From: Streptomyces sp. NBC_01016
GTDB taxonomy: Bacteria > Actinomycetota > Actinomycetes > Streptomycetales > Streptomycetaceae
Reading direction: 5' to 3'
DNA length: 64,000 bases
Assembly (NCBI RefSeq): GCF_026341035.1
Contig: NZ_JAPEOQ010000001.1
Coordinates: forward strand, 4,836,001 to 4,900,000
The translations under genes and the position numbers were made by a program. The notes beneath the pieces were generated by a model. That model did not search any database and had not been told where the DNA came from. It saw only the letters and a list, made by a program, of their open reading frames with translations. Positions 16,229 through 24,428 of this stretch are shown piece after piece (position 1 is the stretch's first letter; the number at the start of each line of letters is the position of its first letter).

Positions 16229-16630
16229 ATGACTGCGATCGACTCCTACAGCCACGGCGTCCCGGGCGAGCGCGAGTTCGGCTTCGCCCAGGCCATCAAG
16301 GTCGACCACACGATCCACGTCTCGGGCCAGCTCTCCCACGACGACGAGGGCAACTTCCTGTACCCGGGTGACTTCGAGGCCCAGACCGCGCGGGTCTTCG
16401 CCAACTTCGAGAAGGTTCTCGCCCACTACGGCGCCACCCGCAATCAGGTCGTCTCCGAGACCCAGTACATCGTCAACCTGCCGAAGTACAACAACGCGAT
16501 GGCGGCCGCCAACCTGGCCTACTTCGGCGACCACCGCCCCACCAGCAGCACCATCGGCGTCGCCGACCTGTTCTTCCCCGGCCAGCTCATCGAGACCAAC
16601 TTCGTCATCGACACTCGTCTGCCCGCCTGA
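16229..16630 (+). CDS. RidA family protein
   Basis: A 133-residue Rid/YjgF-type trimeric fold protein. Conserved features are GFAQAIKVDHTIHVSGQLSHD, QTARVFANFEKVLAHYGAT and FFPGQLIETNFVID, the last being the usual C-terminal strand. RidA members deaminate reactive enamine/imine intermediates; the catalytic arginine of true RidA (in RxAV) appears replaced here, since the tail reads LIETNFVID, so this may belong to a divergent Rid subfamily. GAGAAGG precedes ATG 16229. The operon context suggests it handles an unstable nitrogen-containing intermediate. Confidence 0.86.
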   Translation: MTAIDSYSHGVPGEREFGFAQAIKVDHTIHVSGQLSHDDEGNFLYPGDFEAQTARVFANFEKVLAHYGATRNQVVSETQYIVNLPKYNNAMAAANLAYFGDHRPTSSTIGVADLFFPGQLIETNFVIDTRLPA

Positions 16631-16898
16631 TGGCACAGGCGGGCAGGAGCTTGGCGGGCGACCGAGATCATCGGGGCGGCAACGGACCTGCCCCGGTGCG
16701 GTCGACACCAAGGGAGCCTTCCTCAGCCGACACGCCACCTTCGACCCGGCCGAGGTAGCCACTGCCCAGGCAGCCACCACGGTCCTCGAAGCGGCCTACG
16801 CCCAGGCTGCCGCGAGCCTCCACACGATCATCGCCTGACCTCCGACGGCGGCCGACCCGCGCTGTCATCGATCACCGACCACGAGAGAAGCCCCCCAC
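16631..16898 (+). other. Intergenic spacer with a short coding-like tail
   Basis: Between RidA and the OYE gene. The plus strand at about 16695-16838 reads KGAFLSRHATFDPAEVATAQ followed by alanine-rich helix-like sequence and a TGA, with Streptomyces codon bias but no start or ribosome-binding site. It may be the 3' end of a deleted gene; I cannot name it. Confidence 0.3.
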
Positions 16899-18008
16899 AT
16901 GACTGCCCTGTTCACCCCCTTCACCCTGCGATCCCTTCAGATACCCAACCGGGTCTGGATGTCCCCGATGTGCATGTACTCCGCCGCCCCCGAAGGCCCG
17001 GACACCGGTGCACCGACCGACTTCCACCTCAGCCACCTGGCCTCCCGCGCCGCCGGCGGCGCCGGTCTGGTCATGGCCGAGGCCACCGGCGTACGTCCCG
17101 ACGGGCGCATCAGCCCCTGGGACCTGGGCCTGTGGAACGACCGCCAGCAGGAGGCGTTCGCCCGTATCACCGAGGCCATCAAGGCGCACGGCGCCGTCCC
17201 GGCCATCCAGCTCGCGCATGCAGGCCGCAAGGCGTCCGTCGACAAGCCCTGGCTGTCCGACCGCTACCTGCCCGAGGACGAGAACGGCTGGCAGCCCGTC
17301 GCCCCCAGCGCAATCGCGTACGACGGGCTGGCTGTCCCGCACGAGCTGACCGTGGACGAGATCCAGCAGCTCGTAGGTGACTTCGCCGACTCCGCGCGGC
17401 GCGCGCTGGCCGCCGGCTTCCAGGTGGCCGAGGTGCACGGCGCCCATGGCTACCTGATCAACTCCTTCCTCTCCCCGGCCTCCAACCACCGCACGGACGC
17501 CTACGGCGGCAGCTTCGAGAACCGCATCCGCTTCGCCCTGGAGGTCGTCGATGCCGTGCGCGCCGTGTGGCCCGAGGACCTGCCGGTCTTCTTTCGTACC
17601 TCGGCCACAGACTGGTTGACCGAGAACTCCGAGGACGCTCGCGAGGGCTGGACCGGGGACGACACCGTCCGCCTTGCCAAGGAGCTCCAGGCCCGCGGCG
17701 TCGACCTGCTGGATGTGTCCACCGGCGGCATGGTCCGCGACGCGAAGATCGCCGCCGGGCCGAACTACCAGGTGCCCTTCGCTGACCAGGCCCGCAACCA
17801 GGCCGGCATCCCCACCGCCGCCGTCGGCATCATCACCGAGCCGCAGCAGGCGGAGGGCATCCTCTCCAGCGGGCAGGCCGACGCGGTCTTCCTCGGCCGT
17901 GAACTGCTCCGGAACCCCTACTGGGCCCAGCACGCCGCGCTGGCGCTCGGCGCCGAGCCGACCTGGCCGGACCAGTACGCCTACGTCGTCGAGCGTCGCA
18001 AGCGCTGA
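16899..18008 (+). CDS. Old yellow enzyme / NADH:flavin oxidoreductase (YqjM/NamA-like)
   Basis: A 369-residue FMN-dependent ene-reductase of the thermophilic-like OYE class. SPMCMYSA near residue 24 carries the redox-tuning cysteine of YqjM; QLAHAGRKAS, VHGAHGYLINSFLSP, NHRTDAYGGSFENRIRF and the C-terminal DAVFLGRELLRNPYW match FMN- and substrate-binding segments. GAGAGAAG precedes ATG 16899. It reduces activated C=C bonds or nitro/xenobiotic substrates with NAD(P)H. Fourth intact gene of the GntR operon; a truncated SDR start follows 80 bp later. Confidence 0.93.
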   Translation: MTALFTPFTLRSLQIPNRVWMSPMCMYSAAPEGPDTGAPTDFHLSHLASRAAGGAGLVMAEATGVRPDGRISPWDLGLWNDRQQEAFARITEAIKAHGAVPAIQLAHAGRKASVDKPWLSDRYLPEDENGWQPVAPSAIAYDGLAVPHELTVDEIQQLVGDFADSARRALAAGFQVAEVHGAHGYLINSFLSPASNHRTDAYGGSFENRIRFALEVVDAVRAVWPEDLPVFFRTSATDWLTENSEDAREGWTGDDTVRLAKELQARGVDLLDVSTGGMVRDAKIAAGPNYQVPFADQARNQAGIPTAAVGIITEPQQAEGILSSGQADAVFLGRELLRNPYWAQHAALALGAEPTWPDQYAYVVERRKR

Positions 18009-18088
18009 CATCCCGCGACCTCATCGCTGCCGGCCGTGCTGCCCCAACAGGACAGCAGCGTGCCGAGCCTTTTCATCGGAAGATCCCC

Positions 18089-18133
18089 ATGAACCACCTC
18101 CAGGACAAGGCCGTTGTCATCACCGGCGCCTCC
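18089..18133 (+). pseudogene. N-terminal stub of an SDR gene
   Basis: After GGAAGA, an ATG at 18089 begins MNHLQDKAVVITGASS, the start of a classical short-chain dehydrogenase up to the glycine-rich loop. Homology stops at about 18133, where the sequence becomes the 3' end of a minus-strand LysR gene. Only about 15 codons survive. It was presumably the last gene of the GntR operon. Confidence 0.75.
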
Positions 18134-18600
18134 TCCTTGACGCGCTCAAGGGGCATGCCGTGCACGGCCAGCGACGGCACCACAGCGACGCCCAGTCCTC
18201 CTGCGACCAGAGCCAGGGCGGCGTTGTAGTCGTAGTAGCTGTGGGCGGTGCGGGCGAGGGGCATGCCGCGGCGTACGTGTTCGGTGGCGCCGTGGGCGGC
18301 GGCGTACGTGTCGACACCGAGCCAGGTGAGGTGTTCGAGGTCCGTCAGGGTTGTGGGTGCAGGAGTTCCGGCGGGTGTGACGACCACCCATGGCTCCTCG
18401 GGGATCGGCACGTCGCGGGTTCCACGCGCGGACCTGCGGCCGATGGGGGTCTCGGCTTCCACGATCAGGAGGTCCACCGTCCCGGCGCGGAGCTCTTGCT
18501 GCGCCTTCTCGCCGTCCATCTCGTGGATCTGTAGTTCCAGGCCCGGGAATTCGGAACGCAATTGCGGTCCAGGACCGGGGTGTCCACCATGGGGGACGTG
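18134..18600 (-). pseudogene. Truncated LysR regulator fragment
   Basis: The minus strand encodes a LysR substrate-binding domain from RSEFPGLELQIHEMDGEKAQ through VDLLIVEAETP to LALVAGGLGVAVVPSLAV and then GMPLERVKEEA. The HTH domain is absent; a possible frameshifted upstream piece (ACTSPMV) reaches about 18600. At about 18133 it is fused to the start of a plus-strand SDR gene, so the C-terminus is also lost. It cannot encode a functional regulator. Confidence 0.72.
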
Positions 18601-18933
18601 CAGGCAATCGCGACCTCAGCGGCGACGGCAGCAGGGTGGGTAGGCGCCCTGTCCACGGCTGCCGCCTACCTGTTGGTCTCGCGTCGTGTCATCGAGCCGG
18701 ACGCCCAGGTGTTTCGGGTGATCAACATGCTCGGTGGCGCTCTCCTGGCCGTCTCCGCTGCCGCCAGTGGGGCATGGCCTTCGGTGACGTCGAACTTTGT
18801 CCGGGTCCTCATCGGCGTACAGGCTCTTCTCGGGGCGCGGCGCAGCGTACGAACGGTTGTTGGCCATGTGACGGCATGTCTTTCGCGGCGCCGCGGAGCC
18901 GAACGGACGTGGAGCCGGGCCCCCGGTCGCTGA
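18589..18933 (+). CDS. Small membrane protein, CBU_0592-like domain
   Basis: A 114-residue protein with three hydrophobic segments: AGWVGALSTAAAYLLVS, INMLGGALLAVSAAASGAWP and FVRVLIGVQALLG. The GW(I/V)G...AYLLVSR...NxxGAxLLA...GAWPSV pattern matches the CBU_0592-like membrane domain, whose function is unknown. The start is uncertain: ATG 18589 has a weak GGGG sequence nearby. Its 5' end overlaps the edge of the minus-strand LysR fragment. The last about 30 residues are arginine-rich and may be read-through beyond the conserved domain. Confidence 0.65.
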   Translation: MGDVQAIATSAATAAGWVGALSTAAAYLLVSRRVIEPDAQVFRVINMLGGALLAVSAAASGAWPSVTSNFVRVLIGVQALLGARRSVRTVVGHVTACLSRRRGAERTWSRAPGR

Positions 18934-18973
18934 GACGAGCCGTCCCCACCGCCGTCCGCCCCGCTGCGCGGGC

Positions 18974-20086
18974 TCAGCCGCCGAACACCGCCTCGACGAG
19001 CCTCTCCTGAGCCTTCATGAACGGGACCGCCAGGGTCATTTCGGCGTCGTCCACGTAGTTGAGCGCGGCGGTCAGGGTTCTGCTGCCGTCGGCCGTGCTG
19101 TACATCAGCGCCGCGTGGCCGCTGTGGCCGCCGTTGTGGAAAAGGAGGGTCTCGCCGTCGGGGCCGGTCTGCTGGATGCGCAGGCCGAGCCCGAAGCCGC
19201 TCTCGGGGTGCGGCTTGCTCATCTCGGCGAGGAGCGGGGCGGGCAGCAACTCGCCGCGGGCCAGCGCCGAGACGAAGGTGTGCAGGTCCTGGGTGGTCGA
19301 GATCATGTCGCCGCCGGCGTCGACCCAGGACGGGTTCTGGCGGCTGACGTCGACCGTGTGCCGGCGGCCGGCGTCCTCGTACCGGTAGTAGGCGTGGGCG
19401 TACGGCTCGGGGATGTCCTGCGAGGTGCCCGGCACCACCGTGCCTGTCAGGCCGAGCGGGTCCAGGATCCGTTCCTGTGTCACCTTGGCGCACGGTCGGC
19501 CGGTGACGTTCTCGACCAGCAGCCTGGCCAGCACGTAGTTGGTGTTGGAGTAGCTCCAGCCCGCGCCCGGCTCGAACCGCGGCGGCTTCGACAGCGACAG
19601 CCGGGCCAGATCCTGTGGACGGTAGGCGTGGAAGCGTTTGTCCACCCATTCTTTGCCCGCGATGGTCGAGGTGATCCCGGGGACCACGCTCCCGTCCTCG
19701 AAGAGCTCGCCGGTGTGGTTGAACACCCCGCTGGTGTGCTGCAGCAGCATGCGCACCGTGATCCGGCGGTCGAGGTCGAACTCGGGGAGGTGGTCGACGG
19801 CCGGCGCGTCGAGGTCGACCTTGCCCTCGGCGACCAGTTGCAGCACCAGGGTCGCGGTGAAGGTCTTGGTGTTGCTGCCGATACGTACGTGCCCGTCGGC
19901 CGGCGGCTCGGCGTTGCCGTCCAGCTCTGCCGCGCCGGCGGTGGCGACCCACGCGCCCCGTTCGTCGTCCACCCGCAGCTGAATTCCGGTGATGCCGGAA
20001 TCGACGATCTCCTGGAGGACGCCGCGCAGTTGCGGACGGTCCGGCCCGGCAGCGAAGTCGGTTGCGGTGTGCGGGGACTGGCTCAT
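18974..20086 (-). CDS. Serine hydrolase, beta-lactamase class C / D-Ala-D-Ala carboxypeptidase-like
   Basis: A 370-residue penicillin-binding-fold enzyme. The nucleophile motif is SNTK (Ser71-Lys74), the second motif is YSN (179-181) in GWSYSNTNYVLA, and HNGGHSG near residue 330 replaces the KTG box, as in esterase and D-aminopeptidase relatives. No signal peptide is visible, so it may be cytosolic or its substrate is not peptidoglycan. It diverges from a merR gene. Family members include esterases, DD-peptidases and class C lactamases; a beta-lactam role is not supported. Confidence 0.88.
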   Translation of the reverse strand: MSQSPHTATDFAAGPDRPQLRGVLQEIVDSGITGIQLRVDDERGAWVATAGAAELDGNAEPPADGHVRIGSNTKTFTATLVLQLVAEGKVDLDAPAVDHLPEFDLDRRITVRMLLQHTSGVFNHTGELFEDGSVVPGITSTIAGKEWVDKRFHAYRPQDLARLSLSKPPRFEPGAGWSYSNTNYVLARLLVENVTGRPCAKVTQERILDPLGLTGTVVPGTSQDIPEPYAHAYYRYEDAGRRHTVDVSRQNPSWVDAGGDMISTTQDLHTFVSALARGELLPAPLLAEMSKPHPESGFGLGLRIQQTGPDGETLLFHNGGHSGHAALMYSTADGSRTLTAALNYVDDAEMTLAVPFMKAQERLVEAVFGG

Positions 20087-20145
20087 GGTCGTCTCCTCTG
20101 TTCCTCTGCCCGAAGTGGCAGTACGGCGAGCCTGGTCCCTGCCCT

Positions 20146-20160
20146 AAGGTCAAGGTCAAG
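20146..20160. promoter_or_regulatory. Tandem AAGGTC motif in merR/hydrolase intergenic region
   Basis: AAGGTCAAGGTCAAG sits midway between the divergent serine-hydrolase and merR starts. On the minus strand it reads CTTGACCTTGACCTT, giving two overlapping TTGACC -35-like hexamers. MerR regulators act on promoters with long spacers, so this may be the regulated promoter; no clear dyad was identified. Confidence 0.35.
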
Positions 20161-20184
20161 TCTCTTCGGGGGGAGTTGGAACGG

Positions 20185-20967
20185 ATGCGTGCCAAGGGCG
20201 GGCTCACCATCGGTCAGGCGGCGGCCTACGCGGGCGTCACGATCAAGACCGTGCGGCACTATCACCGGCTCGGCCTGGTCGCCGAGCCGGAGCGGGACAC
20301 GTCGGGCTACCGGCGTTACGGCTCGGCCGAACTGCTCCGCCTGGTCCAGGCGCGGACCCTCGCCGGGGCCGGAGTGCCGCTCGCCGAGGTCGGTGAACTG
20401 CTCGACGCGGCGCCCGATCGGTTCACCGCCGCCCTGGACGACGTCCACCGCCGGCTCACCGACCAGATCGAGGACCTCGTCGCGCGCCGCGACACGCTGC
20501 ACCGGATCACCCATGGCGACAGGGCCCTGCTGCCCGACCGGGCCTGCGAGGTCCTGGATCGCATGGCCGAACTCGGCTTCCGCGGCGAGTACTTGGCCAC
20601 GCAACGGGAGGCGCTGGTGCTCACCCGGGCGCTGGTCCCGGAGATGTTCGACACCTTCCTGACCCGGCTCGAGCACCTCCTCGACGATCCCGAGCACGTC
20701 GAGCTGACCAAGCGCGCCTGGGACGCGGGGTCCTGGCCGCCCGACGACCCGCGGCTCGACGAACTGGCGGCGGCGCTCGCCGAGAAGTTGCTGGCCGACC
20801 GCGAGCTGCTGGCGGCGGGAACCAGGCTTCGGGGCCGCGCCGACAACGCGGCCCGATACGCACTGGTCAACCGCCACCGGGAGGACGACGCCCCCTCCAT
20901 CGCCCGGCTGAACGCGCTGGTCGAGGCGCGGTTGATCGCGGCCGGTGTCGACTTCCCGCAGGGATAG
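20185..20967 (+). CDS. MerR family transcriptional regulator
   Basis: A 260-residue regulator. The N-terminal MerR HTH (about 6-72) reads LTIGQAAAYAGVTIKTVRHYHRLGL followed by the YRRYGSAELLRL wing; a coiled-coil dimerisation helix follows (about 75-115), then a longer helical effector domain to the end, like TipAS/multidrug-binding MerR proteins rather than metal sensors, as no cysteine cluster is present. ATG 20185 is used; a GGGGAG stretch precedes it by about 10 nt. It diverges from the serine hydrolase gene and may regulate it, and could also affect the downstream exporter. Confidence 0.9.
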   Translation: MRAKGGLTIGQAAAYAGVTIKTVRHYHRLGLVAEPERDTSGYRRYGSAELLRLVQARTLAGAGVPLAEVGELLDAAPDRFTAALDDVHRRLTDQIEDLVARRDTLHRITHGDRALLPDRACEVLDRMAELGFRGEYLATQREALVLTRALVPEMFDTFLTRLEHLLDDPEHVELTKRAWDAGSWPPDDPRLDELAAALAEKLLADRELLAAGTRLRGRADNAARYALVNRHREDDAPSIARLNALVEARLIAAGVDFPQG

Positions 20968-20977
20968 GCCGACGGCG

Positions 20978-21067
20978 GCGATCCGGCGCGGTGCCGTGAT
21001 CCGGCGCGTCGGCGTGATCCGGCGCGTCGGCGTGATCCGCTGCGATGGCGCGATCTGCTGTGAGCGC
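20978..21067. repeat. 18-bp minisatellite between merR and the DHA2 exporter
   Basis: Units begin GTGATCCGGCG and end CGTCGGC. Copies at 20996-21013 and 21014-21031 are identical; 20978-20995 and 21032-21049 are diverged copies, and a fifth degenerate unit follows. The array lies in the merR-exporter spacer and would add 65-90 nt of GC-rich structure to any read-through transcript. Confidence 0.8.
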
Positions 21068-21255
21068 CGTCATATCGGGAATGCCGTGCACCGACGGTCC
21101 GTTGGGGGTTGAGTGCGCACTACGTGTGCGCGCCGTTCTCCTGCCCTGCGGTGAGCGCCCTGAGCGGCCCGGCCTGTGCGTGTGTGCCAAGTCCTGGCCC
21201 GCGGCGTACGGCCCGGCCGATGACTTCGACCGACTCTTGCGAGGTACAGCCCCAC

Positions 21256-22788
21256 ATGAGCCAGCCAACCAACGTCGAGAACGTGGACGCACCCGGGGAG
21301 GGCGGCAGTACGGCCGCCCCGCCCGAGGGCGGGACATCAGCGCGCGCGGGTGTCCTCATCGCGGTCCTTGTCGCGTCCGCGTTCGTGATGATCCTCAACG
21401 AGACGATCCTGAGCGTCGCCCTGCGCGACCTCACCGTCGACCTGGGGGTCTCCACGACGACCGTGCAGTGGCTGACCAGCGGCTTCCTGCTGACGATGGC
21501 CGTGGTCATCCCCATCACCGGCTTCCTTCTCGAGCGCTTCTCCGTGCGCGGGATCTTCCTGGCCTCGCTGACGGCGTTCAGCACCGGCACCCTGATCAGC
21601 GCCCTCGCGCCCGGCTTCGGCGTGCTGCTCACCGGACGCGTGGTGCAGGCGTTCGGCACCGCTGTGATGATCCCGTTGCTGATGACGACAGTGATGCGCC
21701 TGGTCCCTGCGGAGCGTCGCGGGGCGATGATGGGCACCATCACGATCGTCATCGCGGTGGCCCCGGCCATCGGCCCGACGGTGGGCGGCGCGGTGCTGTC
21801 CTCGCTGGGCTGGCGTTGGATGTTCTGGATCGTCCTGCCGCTGGCACTGGCGGCATTGGTGATCGGTGCGATATGGCTGCGCCTGGACAGCGAGACACGG
21901 AAGGTGCCGCTGGACGTGCTGTCGGTGGTGCTCTCCGCCGTCGGCTTCGGCGGCGTCCTCTACGGCCTCGCCTCCATCGGCGAGTCCGGCGGCGGGGAAC
22001 ACACCGTCGAGCCATGGATGCCGATCGTCGCCGGTCTGCTGTCCCTCACCGTGTTCGTCCTGCGCCAACTGCGCCTGCAGAGCCAGGATCGCGCCCTGTT
22101 GGACCTGCGCCCGCTGGCGAACCCCACCTTCTCCGTAGCCCTGTTGCTGTCCGCGCTGCTGTTCATGTGCATGTTGGGCGCGGCCGCGATTCTGCTGCCG
22201 CTCTACCTTCAGACGGTCATGGGGACGACCACCTTCGTCAGCGGCCTCGCCGTCCTGCCCGGCGGCCTGCTCCTCGGCGTCCTCGGCCGGCCCGTGGGCC
22301 GGCTCTACGACCGCGCCGGCGCTCGTCCGCTGGTGATCCCGGGGGCGGCCGCGTTGGCGGCCTCGCTGTGGCTGTTCTCGCTGCTCGACCCGGACTCTTC
22401 GCTGGCGGCGGTCATCGGCATGCACCTGCTGCTCATGGGCGGGCTCGGCCTGATGATGACCCCGCTCATGACGGCGTCCCTGAACGTGCTGCCGGACCAC
22501 CTGCACTCCCACGGCAGTGCGATCCTCGCGACGATGCAGCAGGTCGCGGGCGCCTTCGGTACGGCGGTCTTCGTCACCGTGGCGTCCCGTGCGTCCGACG
22601 GTGCGTCCGGTGCGCCCGACGCGAGTGGCCTGAGCGCGGCGTTCGTCCTCGCGGGCGTCATCGGCCTTGTGGCGTTCGCGGCATCGCTGTTCTTCGGCCG
22701 CGGTGCGGGCTCTGTGCAGAGTGCCGTGACTGTTACGGGGGCCGGGACGCCGGATGCCGCTGAACGCCAACCGGAGTCGGCGGCGTAG
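21256..22788 (+). CDS. DHA2-type MFS drug exporter (EmrB/QacA-like)
   Basis: A 510-residue transporter with 14 predicted membrane helices. The family motifs are visible: ILNETILSVALRDLTVDLGV in TM1, TTTVQWLTSGFLL in TM2, GRVVQAFGTAVMIPLLMT with motif B/C-like glycine-proline sequence, and LGRPVGRLYDRAGARPL in the second half. ATG 21256 is selected because the upstream frame (open to 21109) is cysteine/proline-rich and non-conserved; GAGG lies 11 nt upstream. It probably expels a hydrophobic drug or self-made metabolite by proton antiport. The nearby merR gene may control it. Confidence 0.9.
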   Translation: MSQPTNVENVDAPGEGGSTAAPPEGGTSARAGVLIAVLVASAFVMILNETILSVALRDLTVDLGVSTTTVQWLTSGFLLTMAVVIPITGFLLERFSVRGIFLASLTAFSTGTLISALAPGFGVLLTGRVVQAFGTAVMIPLLMTTVMRLVPAERRGAMMGTITIVIAVAPAIGPTVGGAVLSSLGWRWMFWIVLPLALAALVIGAIWLRLDSETRKVPLDVLSVVLSAVGFGGVLYGLASIGESGGGEHTVEPWMPIVAGLLSLTVFVLRQLRLQSQDRALLDLRPLANPTFSVALLLSALLFMCMLGAAAILLPLYLQTVMGTTTFVSGLAVLPGGLLLGVLGRPVGRLYDRAGARPLVIPGAAALAASLWLFSLLDPDSSLAAVIGMHLLLMGGLGLMMTPLMTASLNVLPDHLHSHGSAILATMQQVAGAFGTAVFVTVASRASDGASGAPDASGLSAAFVLAGVIGLVAFAASLFFGRGAGSVQSAVTVTGAGTPDAAERQPESAA

Positions 22789-22793
22789 CCGAA

Positions 22794-22892
22794 GGGGGCA
22801 GGGGCGCCGAGCTCGAGGAGACCATGGCTGTTCCCCGCCCTCTGAGCCGGGAGCGGGGGAGGCTCTCCACGCGAGGTCTTCCCCCTGCCCCC
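22794..22892. terminator. Nested inverted repeats between convergent genes
   Basis: GGGGGCAGGGG (22794-22804) pairs with CCCCTGCCCCC (22882-22892), and inside it CCCCGC (22833-22838) pairs with GCGGGG (22853-22858). It lies just after the exporter stop and before the convergent lipoprotein gene, consistent with bidirectional termination. The outer loop is long, so the inner hairpin may be the functional element. Confidence 0.5.
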
Positions 22893-22956
22893 CCCCCACG
22901 CACATCACGCCCTCGTGTTCTGGCGGCTCAGCATGGCGCCGGCATGGTGGCCGGGG

Positions 22957-23577
22957 TCAGCCGACCGCGGCGTCGTCGACCTTGAAGCCCATGCTGACCC
23001 GGCCGTTGACGACCGACTTCGCGGTGACCGTCACCCCGTACTGCTTGCCCTCCGACACCAACTGGCAGCGGACGACGGCACCCACCTTGGCCGGAAGGTC
23101 CTCGGGGCAGGAGAAGGCGTCGGGCTCCTTGCCGACCTGCGCCGTCAGGGCGGCCTTGCCCTGACGGGCCACCTCCGCCCTCCTCACCGACCCACCGCCA
23201 GTGCCGGTGCTCGCCTCGTCGGTGGGCTCCGGATCCGCGGAGTCGTCGGCACCCGGAGCGTCGTCGACCTTGAAGTCCATGTTGACCTTGTCGCCGTCGA
23301 CCGACTTCGCGGTGACCGTCATGCCCAGCTTCTCGCCGCCGTCGGTGAGCTTGCAGCGTACGGTCGCGCCCACTTCGGCCTTGAGGCTGTCCTCGCAGGT
23401 GATGTCGTCGGGCTCCCGGCCGATCTGCTTGCCCAGGGCCGTTGAGGCCTGCTTCGCGACCTCGTCCTTGCTCACGTTCTTCGATCCCACGCTCGCCGAA
23501 CAACTCGCCGCGAACGCCACCGTCAACAGCGCTCCAACTGCTCGCACGGCGATCCGTCGCTTGGCCGACTGCTGCAT
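22957..23577 (-). CDS. Lipoprotein with two DUF4333-like domains
   Basis: A 206-residue secreted lipoprotein. The signal peptide ends in the lipobox AASC with Cys26 as the lipidated residue. Two homologous domains follow, at about 37-95 and 130-195, each with the pattern GKQIGREPDxxxCxxxLKAxVGATVRCxL...YGVTVTAKSV and one pair of cysteines likely to form a disulfide; an Asp/Glu/Thr-rich linker joins them. This matches DUF4333, usually present once, so this is an internal duplication. Function is unknown. Confidence 0.85.
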   Translation of the reverse strand: MQQSAKRRIAVRAVGALLTVAFAASCSASVGSKNVSKDEVAKQASTALGKQIGREPDDITCEDSLKAEVGATVRCKLTDGGEKLGMTVTAKSVDGDKVNMDFKVDDAPGADDSADPEPTDEASTGTGGGSVRRAEVARQGKAALTAQVGKEPDAFSCPEDLPAKVGAVVRCQLVSEGKQYGVTVTAKSVVNGRVSMGFKVDDAAVG

Positions 23578-24290
23578 GGGGGCTCCTCTTGCGTCAAAAG
23601 CTGGTCAGGTCAGGCTCCGGGGCGCGTAAAGCAGCCCCCTGGTTTCCAGCCACAATCTTTGGCCACGATGTCTTCCCGATGGCCGTGACGTCGCTCACTG
23701 GGATCTGCCACGCTCCGTTGGCCATTCGGGCCGGCGAAACAGGTGACGCGATCCAGGCCCGGTGTCGCCGGGGAACTCGACCTGTATACCTGTTTCCCTG
23801 CCCTTGCATGGACGAGGCGGTGGTGCCGTTGCGCACGCGGCGGTGCGAATCCGGTCTGGCCGGGGCGTCGTTCACTGACTCGAGCGGGGCTTGACTCTCC
23901 TGGTCCGGCATCAATGTGATGCCGCTTCGACGGGCGGCAGGCTGCACTTGGTGCCTGTGACCCGGCCGGTGTTCCTCGTCTTGGGCATCACTCGACAGAG
24001 GGGCTTCCGATCCACGAACGTCCATTTCCGGGCGACGAGTTGACGGTGCCGGCGCAGCACTGCGTCCTCGTGCCGTAGCGCCGGCACTTCCGCGTCTTTG
24101 GTCACGCGGGTACGCAGCACAGCAGTGGGCGTCGTGATCGGATTTCGGACGAGCGAGGCAATGGCCGACAGCGATATCCGCAGATCGTCGCAGGCTCGCC
24201 CGGGGCCGCGTCGTCAGACTCGGCAAACGTGCAGCGGGCCGGGAAGGACGCGGGGATTCGTCACGCAGCCGGGCCAAGTCGGCACACCTA
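23578..24290. other. Gene-poor stretch with mobile-element debris
   Basis: About 700 bp without an intact gene. Reading frames are open by chance because of GC content but lack starts, ribosome-binding sites and conserved blocks. The recognisable part is a transposase remnant at 23911-24120, listed separately; 23578-23900 and 24121-24287 hold nothing I can identify. Confidence 0.6.
23911..24120 (-). pseudogene. Transposase remnant with internal deletion
   Basis: The minus strand reads LRTRVTKDAEVPALRHEDAV then LRRHRQLVARKWTFVDR. The first block corresponds to the same DAELLVLRHENAVLRRQ helix seen in the remnant at 13.9-14.2 kb, and the second to its AWHRxLVARKWDY segment. The roughly 35 residues normally between them are missing, so the element is a deleted copy of a related insertion sequence. 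Confidence 0.62.
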
Positions 24291-24428
24291 GCCGCGCGTT
24301 GCATCCCTGGTCGCAAAGGCGGCCGGGGTGAGACCGGTGCGGTCGCGGAAGAAGCGGCCGAAGTTCGTGGCATCGGAGAATCCGAGGTGGGCGGCGACAG
24401 TCCGGGCGTCCCACTGCGCATTTCCCAG
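24288..24428 (-). pseudogene. C-terminal fragment of an AraC family regulator
   Basis: The minus strand encodes LLGNAQWDARTVAAHLGFSD followed by ATNFGRFFRDRTGLTPAAF, the last helix-turn-helix of an AraC/XylS regulator, and a stop at 24288. The rest of the protein is missing; at about 24417-24429 the sequence changes into a plus-strand rarA fragment. The two truncated genes are fused by their N-terminal sides. Confidence 0.8.

Noticed and set aside
16668..16868. Minus-strand 66-codon frame in the RidA-OYE spacer
   Set aside because: Low-complexity Arg/Gly composition and no start signal; the plus strand of the same DNA looks more coding-like.
18974..20086. Antibiotic resistance beta-lactamase
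   Set aside because: Has SxxK and YxN but HxG instead of KTG and no signal peptide, so an esterase or peptidase role is more likely.
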